Shown here piece by piece: positions 55,287-62,758 of a DNA stretch of 64,000 nt (positions within the stretch are counted from its first letter, which is position 1; the number at the start of each line of letters is the position of its first letter). The notes beneath the pieces were generated by a model. The model was not told the origin of the DNA, ran no database searches, and saw only the letters and a list, made by a program, of their open reading frames with translations. The DNA is from Hominisplanchenecus murintestinalis (lineage in GTDB: Bacteria > Bacillota > Clostridia > Lachnospirales > Lachnospiraceae). The position numbers were made by a program, and so were the translations under genes. The stretch is taken from NCBI GenBank assembly GCA_004793585.1, contig SRZB01000001.1, positions 62,001-126,000 on the forward strand, read 5' to 3'.

Positions 55287-55429
55287 GTAACAGTTCAGCC
55301 TTCGGCTTCACTGTTACGGAATCCAGCCCATTTAAAGTTTGCTGTTCGCAAAGGGCTGGATTCTCTGGCTGAATTTACGCATTCTCACGGGCTTTGCAGC
55401 AGGTGCAAAGTCCTGGGCTGAACTGTTAC
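55287..55429. mobile_element. 143-bp miniature inverted-repeat element (MITE-like) with 8-bp target duplication
   Basis: Perfect 14-bp terminal inverted repeats, GTAACAGTTCAGCC (55287-55300) and GGCTGAACTGTTAC (55416-55429), bound the element. TCGCCATC is directly repeated on both outer sides (55279-55286 and 55430-55437), as expected of a target duplication. Inside, a GGCTTCACTGTTAC copy pairs back with the left end, and AATCCAGCCC pairs with GGGCTGGATT. There is no coding capacity, so a transposase would have to act in trans. Confidence 0.82.
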
Positions 55430-55446
55430 TCGCCATCTGCTTTTCG

Positions 55447-56583
55447 CTAATGCTTAAAGAAATCCCCCACCTTCCGGTATGTGCGAAGAAGGCGGATATT
55501 CTTTAGATTCTCCAATTCTTCTTTTGTTTCTTTCAGTTCACTTTTCAAATCGGCAATCCGCTTCTCCTGCACGCTGAACGCCTCTGTCATGATCGCAACA
55601 ATGTCTCTGGACAGCCTGTCCTCCCGGAATGTCCACTGGGGCGCTTCCTTAACCTCATCATAAAACAGCGGTTCTTCTTTTCGCCCCAGGTACTCTTCTG
55701 CCACCTTCCGGTTGCTCTCTTCGAACTGTGCAAGATAAGCTTTCTGTTCTTCGTAGCTGAACATATTTGCCTTTTCATTTTCCCCCAGCTCTGTATAATG
55801 CATACTGGCATTTAATACAGGACGGCTCAGGAAATCACGTATTGAAGCGTAGCCCGGCACATTGTTAATCCATCGCTTAATTTCAAGAAAATTTCCTTCT
55901 AAACCATGATTTTTGCTCACGCTTTTTTGAAATCTGTCTGTCAAAGTCAATCCAACGCTTTGGAAAAAATCTGAAAATAAGGTGTGTTCCTCTCCTTCAA
56001 ACCTTCCCCTCTCATACGGACGCACAATGATATTTTCTTTTCCCAGAAACTTTTCCATATGCTTCAGGTTTTCATAATAATCCAATGGATGATAACTGAA
56101 ATAATTCCGCTCTATGCACTCTTTAAAAGTCCATCTATTTTTCTGAAACATCTTAATACTCTGGTTCCAAAGGGACTGTATCAGTAAATCCTGTCTCCGA
56201 AGATAAACAATCACTTTAACTTCACAGCCCATCTCACGGAACCTGTCCAGCACATCCTGCCAGAAATCCTCTCGATTCCTGCTCCGATACCAAATCTGCT
56301 CATCTGAAAGGATGATATTCGGATATTTCTCTATATACTTTTGCAGTTGCTGGTATGCCATATTCCGGACTCTCGCCTCACGCTCCGCTTTATTCTCTTC
56401 ACTGCGCGACTTGTAGACAAGGAACTGCCCATTCCTGTCTGCATAATACGGCGCAATGCCCAGCTCAAGCATGGGGTAACAATACCCCTGCTTATTCAGC
56501 TCATTCTCATTTTCACGCAAAAAAGTCTGCAGCGCTGTAGTCCCTGTCTTCGGCGTACCGATACTGATATAAACTGTTGACAT
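55447..56583 (-). CDS. PAPS-dependent sulfotransferase family protein
   Basis: A 378-residue protein. The 5'-phosphosulfate loop is IGTPKTGTTALQTF at residues 7-20, and VIVYLRRQDLLIQSLWNQS around residues 125-143 fits the 3'-phosphate-binding arginine and serine. The last 60 residues form a coiled coil (SELKETKEELENL) ending in the basic, amphipathic LRTYRKVGDFFKH, resembling membrane-associating tails of glycan-modifying enzymes. It lies just downstream of cysNC and cysD, which make its donor PAPS. The acceptor, perhaps a surface glycan or lipid, is unknown. Confidence 0.82.
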   Translation of the reverse strand: MSTVYISIGTPKTGTTALQTFLRENENELNKQGYCYPMLELGIAPYYADRNGQFLVYKSRSEENKAEREARVRNMAYQQLQKYIEKYPNIILSDEQIWYRSRNREDFWQDVLDRFREMGCEVKVIVYLRRQDLLIQSLWNQSIKMFQKNRWTFKECIERNYFSYHPLDYYENLKHMEKFLGKENIIVRPYERGRFEGEEHTLFSDFFQSVGLTLTDRFQKSVSKNHGLEGNFLEIKRWINNVPGYASIRDFLSRPVLNASMHYTELGENEKANMFSYEEQKAYLAQFEESNRKVAEEYLGRKEEPLFYDEVKEAPQWTFREDRLSRDIVAIMTEAFSVQEKRIADLKSELKETKEELENLKNIRLLRTYRKVGDFFKH

Positions 56584-56648
56584 AATCTTCCCTTTCGTGA
56601 CACCGTTATTTTCCTGCCTCCTGAGAATCTGCTTCCCAAGCCAGCCTT

Positions 56649-58484
56649 CTATTCACTCTTTAAATATTCTTCCAAGCCTTCCAGGAGGATATCCACACAT
56701 TCCTCAAGGCTGTGTTTGCTGGTATCTATCACAACCGCCGGATTCTCCGGCGCTTCATACGGGCTGCTGATCCCAGTGAAATGCTGAAGATTGCCCTTTC
56801 GTGCTTCTTTATACAGCCCTTTCACATCCCGCTTCTCGCACTCTTCCAGCGGCGTACTCACATAGACTTCAACGAAACTCTCGCCTATAATATCCCTTGC
56901 ATTCCGCCTGTCCTGCCTGAACGGAGAAATAAAGGATGTCAGTACAATCAAACCGGCATCGTTCATCAGCTTCGCCACTTCTGCAATTCTGCGGATATTT
57001 TCAATTCTGTCATTTTCTTCAAATCCCAGATTTTTATTCAGCCCCATGCGCACGTTGTCACCGTCCAGCAGCATCGTGTGCCTGCCCATGGAAAATAAAC
57101 GTTTCTCCAACGCATTAGCAAGAGATGATTTCCCGGCTCCGGACAGCCCGGTCATCCATATGGTAATTGCTTTCTGCCCCAGCTGGCTCTCGCGCAGGTT
57201 CCGCGTAATATCCATATTATGCCAGGTCAGGCTCTTCCCTCTCGCCAGCGGCTCCTGCACAATCCCGCACGCAGATGTAGCATTTGTAATCCTGTCTATC
57301 AGAATCACTGCCCCAAGCTCCCTGTTATTTTCAAACCTGTCAAATACAATTGTACTGCCCACCGAAATCTCGCAATACGCGATTTCATTTTTATAAATCC
57401 TGTCTGCATATACTTCTGCACCGGAATTCACATCAACCTTATACTTCACCTTCATTACAGTCGCCGGAACCTGCTGGGTTCCCAGCTTCAGCCAGAAATT
57501 CCGGCCTGCGACCAGACTGCTGTCATCCATCCAAAGGATAGAAGCTGTAAACATCGAACCTGTACAGAGCTGGTACCCCCGCTCTAAAACACAGCCTCTG
57601 GACACATCAATTTCCGTATCCAGCCGAATCGTTACTGCATGCCCTTTGCTGCTTTGCTCTACACGCTTATCCCCCTCCAGGATTTCCGCTACCTTCGCTG
57701 TTTCACGGCTTGGCATAACTGTAATGGTATCTCCCACTGCGATTTCCCCTGTAGAAATCTGCCCCTGGAATCCCCGGAAGCTGTGATTTGGACGGCATAC
57801 ACGCTGAACAGGCATAGAAAAGCCTGTCTTTCCCTCTTTTTCCCCCACGTCCACATTTTCCAGATAAGTAAGAAGCGGCTCTCCTGTATACCACGGCATA
57901 TTTTCTGAAGGCTTCGTGATATTATCTCCCTCTGTTGCCGAAACAGGAATAATCTTTAACGACTGATATTCAAACTCTGCCATTAAGACCTTAATATCTC
58001 TCTCTATCTTTCGAAACTTCCTCTTATCATGGCACACCAAATCCATCTTATTCACCGCAAACACGAAATGCCGAATGCCCATCAGAGAGCAGATTCTGGA
58101 ATGCCGCTTCGTCTGAATCAGTACTCCCTGGCTGGCATCCACCAGAATCACCGCAAGAGAAGCAAAAGAAGCCCCTACTGCCATATTCCTTGTATATTCT
58201 TCATGTCCCGGCGTATCTGCCACAATAAAGCTCCTGTTATCCGTAGTAAAATAACGGTAAGCCACATCAATCGTAATTCCCTGCTCCCGCTCTGCCATCA
58301 ACCCGTCCAGCAGCAGAGAATAATCAATATCGCCATCCCTGGAACCCACTTTACTGTCCAATTCCAGCGCCTTCTGCTGGTCGGCAAATAATAATTTTGC
58401 ATCATAGAGCATATGTCCTATCAGCGTCGACTTTCCGTCATCCACACTTCCGCAGGTTATAAATTTTAACAAATCTTCTCTCAT
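56649..58484 (-). CDS. cysNC: Bifunctional sulfate adenylyltransferase subunit 1 / adenylylsulfate kinase (CysNC)
   Basis: A 611-residue fusion. The N-terminal EF-Tu-like GTPase has GSVDDGKSTLIG at residues 12-23, DTPGHEEYTRNM and NKMD, followed by beta-barrel domains. The C-terminal APS kinase starts near residue 435 with P-loop GLSGAGKSS (446-454) and ends with the SPYEAPENP segment. With CysD it turns sulfate and ATP into APS, driven by GTP, then phosphorylates APS to PAPS. It starts two bases after cysD. No reductase genes are near, so PAPS most likely feeds sulfation. Confidence 0.96.
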   Translation of the reverse strand: MREDLLKFITCGSVDDGKSTLIGHMLYDAKLLFADQQKALELDSKVGSRDGDIDYSLLLDGLMAEREQGITIDVAYRYFTTDNRSFIVADTPGHEEYTRNMAVGASFASLAVILVDASQGVLIQTKRHSRICSLMGIRHFVFAVNKMDLVCHDKRKFRKIERDIKVLMAEFEYQSLKIIPVSATEGDNITKPSENMPWYTGEPLLTYLENVDVGEKEGKTGFSMPVQRVCRPNHSFRGFQGQISTGEIAVGDTITVMPSRETAKVAEILEGDKRVEQSSKGHAVTIRLDTEIDVSRGCVLERGYQLCTGSMFTASILWMDDSSLVAGRNFWLKLGTQQVPATVMKVKYKVDVNSGAEVYADRIYKNEIAYCEISVGSTIVFDRFENNRELGAVILIDRITNATSACGIVQEPLARGKSLTWHNMDITRNLRESQLGQKAITIWMTGLSGAGKSSLANALEKRLFSMGRHTMLLDGDNVRMGLNKNLGFEENDRIENIRRIAEVAKLMNDAGLIVLTSFISPFRQDRRNARDIIGESFVEVYVSTPLEECEKRDVKGLYKEARKGNLQHFTGISSPYEAPENPAVVIDTSKHSLEECVDILLEGLEEYLKSE

Positions 58485-58486
58485 CG

Positions 58487-59380
58487 TTAAAAATATCCCT
58501 CCCGCTTCCTTTTTTCCATGCTGGCAGAGCCTCCGTCTGAGTCAATAATACGGCTCGTCCTCTCTGATTCTACCGCCGCCAGTGTCTCTCCTATAATTTC
58601 ATCCAAAGTTTCCGCGTCAGACTCCATCCCGCCGGTCAGCGGATAGCAGCCAAGCGTACGGAAACGCACTTTTTTCATCTCTATTTTCTCACCAGGCAGT
58701 AATTTCATGCGTTCGTCATCCACCATGATAAGCTGTCCGTCCCGCTCAACCACCGGACGCTCCTTTGCAAAATACAGCGATACAATTGGAATATTCTCCC
58801 TGCGGATATACTGCCAGATATCCTTCTCCGTCCAGTTTGAAAGAGGAAAAACGCGGATACTCTCGCCCTGTGCAATCCTGGTATTGAACAGCTTCCACAT
58901 CTCCGGACGCTGATTCTTCGGATCCCATGCCTGCTCCCTATTTCGGAAAGAAAATATCCTTTCTTTTGCCCTGGATTTCTCTTCATCCCTTCTGCCGCCT
59001 CCAAAAGCCGCCGTAAATCCGTATTTCCCCAAAGCCTGCTTGAGCGCCTGTGTTTTCATAATATCTGTATAAGACGCCCCATGCTCAAAAGGATTAATCC
59101 CCTGGCGCACACCCTCTTCATTAATATATTCCAGCATCTCTATGCCCAGCTCTTCCGCCCGCCTATCCCGGAACTCTATCATTTCACGGAATTTCCAGGT
59201 CGTGTTTACATGTAAAAATGGAAATGGAGGCTTCTCAGGATAAAATGCCTTCATCGCCAGATGCAGCATGACAGAGGAATCCTTTCCTATCGAATACAGC
59301 ATGACGGGCTTTTCACACTCTGCAGCCACTTCGCGAAGGATATAGATCGCTTCCGCTTCCAATTCATCCAAATGATTCAT
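58487..59380 (-). CDS. cysD: Sulfate adenylyltransferase subunit 2
   Basis: A 297-residue ATP-pyrophosphatase-fold subunit. [13 protein letters not shown] is the PP-loop, [16 protein letters not shown] and [17 protein letters not shown] are family blocks, and the protein ends [15 protein letters not shown]. The ATG at 59380 gives the family start [14 protein letters not shown] after CAGGAG; a longer in-frame start at 59467 adds an unsupported tail. First gene of the sulfation cassette. Confidence 0.96.
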   Translation of the reverse strand: MNHLDELEAEAIYILREVAAECEKPVMLYSIGKDSSVMLHLAMKAFYPEKPPFPFLHVNTTWKFREMIEFRDRRAEELGIEMLEYINEEGVRQGINPFEHGASYTDIMKTQALKQALGKYGFTAAFGGGRRDEEKSRAKERIFSFRNREQAWDPKNQRPEMWKLFNTRIAQGESIRVFPLSNWTEKDIWQYIRRENIPIVSLYFAKERPVVERDGQLIMVDDERMKLLPGEKIEMKKVRFRTLGCYPLTGGMESDAETLDEIIGETLAAVESERTSRIIDSDGGSASMEKRKREGYF

Positions 59381-59690
59381 AAGTTTTCTCCTGTTTTGAT
59401 TTTCTATGTGGTTATAAAAATAATTACCACTTTTTCTCTTTTTATGTACCACGCAAAATATTTCCATATTTTCCTTATAAGAAAGAATATATATTAGAAA
59501 TATGATGCGAATATGTTATTTCTTAACATTATCTTAACTAATCCATTCTGTCAATATGTAATCCGGATATTTTTTCTTTTTGTGTAATTATTCTCCAAAT
59601 GAGCATCCAAAGACTGTACCATTATCTTTTTGTACATACTACATAATAGTTCAAAGAATTGAACAATTATCAGAAAAGGAGATGTTAAAA
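59381..59690. other. AT-rich divergent intergenic region
   Basis: About 310 bases between cysD (minus) and the 65-residue ORF (plus). It holds an imperfect inverted repeat GTGGTTAT/ATTACCAC (59408-59430) close to cysD and a CTTATAAG palindrome near 59475. No convincing sigma-A promoter or riboswitch is seen for either side. Confidence 0.4.
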
Positions 59691-59888
59691 ATGATTTACG
59701 TCAACTCAACCGTCACTGAACTCCCTCGATCCTGCAAATCTGCTGCTGAGCGTATGGCAAAAGAACTGGAACGTGAAGATGCCTACGCATCTCTTACAGA
59801 CTCCTGCGTTCGCCAGATAACAAAACTGGAACAAGCTGTCTCTAAAGAAACAGGAGAGAAAGTTGCCCTCGTTGCATACCGCCTGTAA
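59691..59888 (+). CDS. Small protein of unknown function
   Basis: A 65-residue protein starting MIYVNSTVTELPRSCKSAAE, with AAAGGAGATG before its ATG. It is mostly helical and charged (AERMAKELEREDAYASL, RQITKLEQAVSKETG) with two Cys residues, no signal peptide and no membrane helix. A terminator follows at 60002. I do not recognise a family. Confidence 0.65.
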   Translation: MIYVNSTVTELPRSCKSAAERMAKELEREDAYASLTDSCVRQITKLEQAVSKETGEKVALVAYRL

Positions 59889-60001
59889 ATACACGAAGAA
59901 CTTATTATTCACCGTGAAACATTTTGTATTCTAATTTGAAACAGCCTATTGCATTTCCTCTCTTCCTACGCTAAGATATAATTATTCACACTATTTTTCT
60001 T

Positions 60002-60040
60002 CCCCCTGTTTGCTATTATCGGCTCAGGGGGCGCTTTTTA
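60002..60040 (+). terminator. Terminator after the 65-residue ORF
   Basis: CCCCCTG / CAGGGGG arms around a 16-base loop, then GCGC and a T-run. Confidence 0.8.
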
Positions 60041-60087
60041 TATTATTTTATCCCCCTAACCTAAATACTCCGGAAAGATTGTTGCCC

Positions 60088-60117
60088 TTGACAAAGGCGG
60101 GCTTTTTCATGTATAAC
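60088..60117 (+). promoter_or_regulatory. Predicted promoter of the Mrr-like gene
   Basis: TTGACA (60088-60093), 18-base spacer, TATAAC (60112-60117), with a very short leader before the ATG at 60138. Confidence 0.65.
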
Positions 60118-60137
60118 TTTGGAACAGGAGAATTTAT

Positions 60138-60809
60138 ATGAACGGACACCAATATGAACAGAAATGTGCTAAAAAACTAAAGAGACACGGATTTAGAAAA
60201 ATAGAAATTACCAGAGAAAGCGGCGACCAGGGAATTGATATCATAGCCTACAGAAAAAGAAAGAAATATGGCATCCAGTGTAAATATTATTCCTATCCCG
60301 TTGGCAATCATGCCGTCCAGGAGGCTTTTGCAGGCGCAAAATATTATGATTGTGATATAGCAGCCGTAATGACAAATGCCTCTTTTACGAAATCTGCAAA
60401 AACATTAGCCAATAGAACAGAAGTCCTGCTCTGGAGCGATAATAAAATCCCTTTTTCAAGACGCAGCTTTTTCGCCACGAAATACATAGGGCTATTTGCT
60501 TTTCTGGCAGGAATTTTTGAATGGAGCGCAATGCTCAAAATAGGCAATACTGCCTATCCATTCCTCCAAAAAACAGAACTACTTTCTTTAATAGCCGGAG
60601 GATTTTTAGGGATTTTTGAATATGGAAAATGGACATTGCCATTTTTGTCAGGCATCTTTTATTTCATCAGCGGATTCATAAATTTTCTGTTTCCGTCTAT
60701 GACAAAAAGAATAGGAACCTATGGTATTATATTCTATCTCATAATCATTCTCATTTCATTTTCGAGAGCTATTTATCTATATAAGAAAAAACACAAAAAT
60801 AATAATTGA
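60138..60809 (+). CDS. Mrr-like restriction endonuclease domain fused to membrane helices
   Basis: A 223-residue protein. Residues 1-105 are an Mrr/PD-(D/E)xK domain: NGHQYEQKCAKKL start, catalytic Asp in ESGDQGIDII and QCK in KKYGIQCKYY, then HAVQEAFAGAKYYDC. After about residue 110 come four hydrophobic segments (FFATKYIGLFAFLAGIF, LLSLIAGGFLGIF, FLSGIFYFISGFINFLF, IIFYLIIILISFSRAIYLY) and a basic tail. GGAG is 7 bases before the ATG. Mrr nucleases attack modified foreign DNA; a membrane-anchored version could be a defence protein, but this is inference. Confidence 0.85.
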   Translation: MNGHQYEQKCAKKLKRHGFRKIEITRESGDQGIDIIAYRKRKKYGIQCKYYSYPVGNHAVQEAFAGAKYYDCDIAAVMTNASFTKSAKTLANRTEVLLWSDNKIPFSRRSFFATKYIGLFAFLAGIFEWSAMLKIGNTAYPFLQKTELLSLIAGGFLGIFEYGKWTLPFLSGIFYFISGFINFLFPSMTKRIGTYGIIFYLIIILISFSRAIYLYKKKHKNNN

Positions 60810-60859
60810 TTTTTGAGACATTTACTTTTGGTTACTTTAAGGTACCTCGGGCTACATGA

Positions 60860-60902
60860 AAAATAGCGGGAAACCGCTTATTTACTGGCTTCCCGCTATT
60901 TT
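60860..60902. terminator. Bidirectional terminator of the tRNA cluster and the Mrr-like gene
   Basis: AAAATAGCGGGAA (60860-60872) pairs perfectly with TTCCCGCTATTTT (60890-60902), 13 bp, with T-runs on both sides. Confidence 0.9.
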
Positions 60903-60909
60903 CAAGGAG

Positions 60910-60982
60910 TGAGACATCGGGGATTCGAACCCCGGACAACTTGATTAAAAGTCAAGTGCTCTACCAACTGAGCTAATATCCC
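60910..60982 (-). tRNA. tRNA-Lys (anticodon TTT)
   Basis: Anticodon loop CTTTTAA between ACTTGA/TCAAGT; acceptor GGGATAT with ATGTCTC (two wobble pairs), TTCGAAT T-loop. No encoded CCA. Last gene of the cluster. Confidence 0.95.
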
Positions 60983-61064
60983 ATAAAAATTGCTGCGTCT
61001 TCGCCGCAGCATATCTTTGTTTGAAAGCCAGGCGGCTGAACACTCGCCAGCCGGCTCCCGCCAA

Positions 61065-61136
61065 CTGGGCTAGCTGGATTCGAACCAGCGAATGCAGCAG
61101 TCAAAGTGCTGTGCCTTACCGCTTGGCGATAGCCCA
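61065..61136 (-). tRNA. tRNA-Gln (anticodon TTG)
   Basis: Acceptor TGGGCTA/TAGCCCA, anticodon stem CAGCA/TGCTG with loop CTTTGAC giving TTG. No encoded CCA. Confidence 0.95.
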
Positions 61137-61142
61137 ACAAAG

Positions 61143-61217
61143 GGTGGATAAAGGGATTCGAACCCTTGGCCTCCAGAGCCACAATCTGGCGCGCTAACCA
61201 ACTGCGCTATACCCACC
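61143..61217 (-). tRNA. tRNA-His (anticodon GTG)
   Basis: Acceptor GTGGGTA/TATCCAC with the His-specific extra 5' G and C73 encoded; anticodon stem CCAGA/TCTGG with loop TTGTGGC giving GTG. Confidence 0.95.
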
Positions 61218-61252
61218 ATATCTATATTCCGGACAGCCTGGAAGCTGTCCAA

Positions 61253-61326
<74 letters not shown>

Positions 61327-61329
61327 AAA

Positions 61330-61400
61330 AGCGGGTGATGGGAATCGAACCCACATATCCAGCTTGGAAGGCTGGTGTTCTACCACTGAACTACACCCGC
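61330..61400 (-). tRNA. tRNA-Gly (anticodon TCC)
   Basis: Acceptor GCGGGTG/CACCCGC, anticodon stem CCAGC/GCTGG with loop CTTCCAA giving TCC. Four bases separate it from tRNA-Arg. Confidence 0.95.
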
Positions 61401-61444
61401 ACAGTATACAGCCTCTTATGGCTTTCCTGCGGCTTCTTTATACG

Positions 61445-61519
61445 TCGGGGTGACAGGATTCGAACCTGCGACCTCCTGGTCCCAAACCAGGCGCTCTAGC
61501 CAAGCTGAGCCACACCCCG
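61445..61519 (-). tRNA. tRNA-Pro (anticodon TGG)
   Basis: Acceptor CGGGGTG/CACCCCG, anticodon stem CCTGG/CCAGG with loop TTTGGGA giving TGG. First gene of the Pro-Gly-Arg-His-Gln-Lys cluster. Confidence 0.95.
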
Positions 61520-61556
61520 TTGTAATATCTCCTGCGCCGCTCTCGACGCAAGACAT

Positions 61557-61585
61557 ATTATATTATACACATTTCTAATTGTCAA
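61557..61585 (-). promoter_or_regulatory. Consensus promoter of the tRNA cluster
   Basis: On the minus strand TTGACA (61585-61580), 17-base spacer, TATAAT (61562-61557): a perfect sigma-A promoter, as expected for stable RNA. Confidence 0.9.
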
Positions 61586-61610
61586 CCATTTTTTTCAATT
61601 TCTCGCCCAT

Positions 61611-62090
61611 TTACAAAAAGCGCACCTCAAACTGCATTTTCCCTTCTGCATCTGACTCCATCACAATGTAACTGGGCTTCCTGCCTGACTGCCGGGGATA
61701 AGACAGGCTTCCCGGATTCAAAAGGAACGTTTCTTCACTCTTTTCCAGAAGGGGTCTGTGGGTATGCCCAAACATTACAAGATCAATCCCCCGGCTCACT
61801 GCCATCTTCCGTATCTCATGCAAATCCACGGTAACGTAATAATAATGTCCATGAGTCAAAAGCACCTTGTATCCCCCCAGCATAAACTCTTCTTCCCGCG
61901 GCAAGTCACAAAAGAAGTCGTTATTCCCGCTGACGATATGCGTCTCACACCCCGCAATTTCTCGTATGTAATCCTCACTGCCCTCCACATCTCCCAAATG
62001 AATCAGGCAGTCTATTGGTTTTTCCTTCTCCAAAACCCTCTCAAGATTCTCATCTCTGCGATGTGTGTCGCTCACTATCAAAACTTTCAT
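61611..62090 (-). CDS. YfcE/MJ0936-type metallophosphoesterase
   Basis: A 159-residue phosphodiesterase-fold protein. Metal motifs are VSDTHRR, LGDVEGSEDY, SGNNDFFCDLP, LTHGHYY and GHTHRP. The family hydrolyses phosphodiesters in vitro; the physiological substrate is unknown. It overlaps the rdgB end by 41 bases, a long overlap typical of this gene pair in Lachnospiraceae-like genomes. Confidence 0.93.
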   Translation of the reverse strand: MKVLIVSDTHRRDENLERVLEKEKPIDCLIHLGDVEGSEDYIREIAGCETHIVSGNNDFFCDLPREEEFMLGGYKVLLTHGHYYYVTVDLHEIRKMAVSRGIDLVMFGHTHRPLLEKSEETFLLNPGSLSYPRQSGRKPSYIVMESDAEGKMQFEVRFL

Positions 62091-62700
62091 TTTTTCCTTC
62101 TCCCTTATCCGCTGTATCTCTCAGCTTCATTTTTATCTCACGAAGCGCTTTCCCCCGGTGGCTCAGCTCATTCTTCTTTGCCGGCGGAAGTTCCGCTGTC
62201 GTGCATCCGTATTCCGGGAGGTAAAAAATCGGATCATATCCAAATCCATTCTCCCCCTTGATTTCATATCCGATAATCCCTTCTATCGTCCCACGCCCGT
62301 GGAGTATCCTGCCATCCGGGAACGCCGCTGAAATTACACATACAAAACGCGCTGTCCGCTGCTCCTGCGGCACGCCGTCCAGAAGCTGTATCAGATGGCT
62401 GTTCTTTATATCGTAAGAAGTATCCTCTCCCATATAGCGGGCAGAATAAATTCCCGGTTCCCCATTCAGCCAGTCTATTTCCAGCCCGGAATCATCTGCC
62501 AGAACTACATCGCCTGTAAGTTCCATAATTGTCCGCGCCTTAATATCTGCGTTTTCTTCGAATGTCTTTCCGTCCTCTACAATCTCTGCCGTAATCCCTG
62601 CTTCTTTCATCGAAAGAACCGGTACGCCTAAATCAGCTAAAATCGCGCGGATTTCCTTCATTTTTCCCTCATTACCCGTTGCAAAAATAATTCTTCTCAT
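62050..62700 (-). CDS. rdgB: XTP/dITP diphosphatase (RdgB/HAM1)
   Basis: A 216-residue house-cleaning enzyme hydrolysing non-canonical purine triphosphates. FATGNEGKMKEI is the triphosphate loop, LADDSGLEIDWLNGEPGIYSA and ENGFGYDPIFY with the SHRGKAL motif complete the site. About 15 extra residues at the C-terminus come from the overlap with the next gene. Confidence 0.96.
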   Translation of the reverse strand: MRRIIFATGNEGKMKEIRAILADLGVPVLSMKEAGITAEIVEDGKTFEENADIKARTIMELTGDVVLADDSGLEIDWLNGEPGIYSARYMGEDTSYDIKNSHLIQLLDGVPQEQRTARFVCVISAAFPDGRILHGRGTIEGIIGYEIKGENGFGYDPIFYLPEYGCTTAELPPAKKNELSHRGKALREIKMKLRDTADKGEGKNESFDSERHTSQR

Positions 62701-62729
62701 CTTATCACTCTTTTCTTAAAGATTATACA

Positions 62730-62758
62730 AGTATAAAATCCCGTACTGCCTTTGTCAA
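62730..62758 (-). promoter_or_regulatory. Predicted promoter of rdgB-yfcE-like genes
   Basis: On the minus strand TTGACA (62758-62753), 17-base spacer, TATACT (62735-62730). The -35 box overlaps the stop codon of the upstream peptidase gene. Confidence 0.8.

Noticed and set aside
56649-59380. cysD-cysNC read as part of assimilatory sulfate reduction
   Set aside because: No PAPS or sulfite reductase genes are adjacent, while a sulfotransferase follows directly, so sulfation is the simpler reading.
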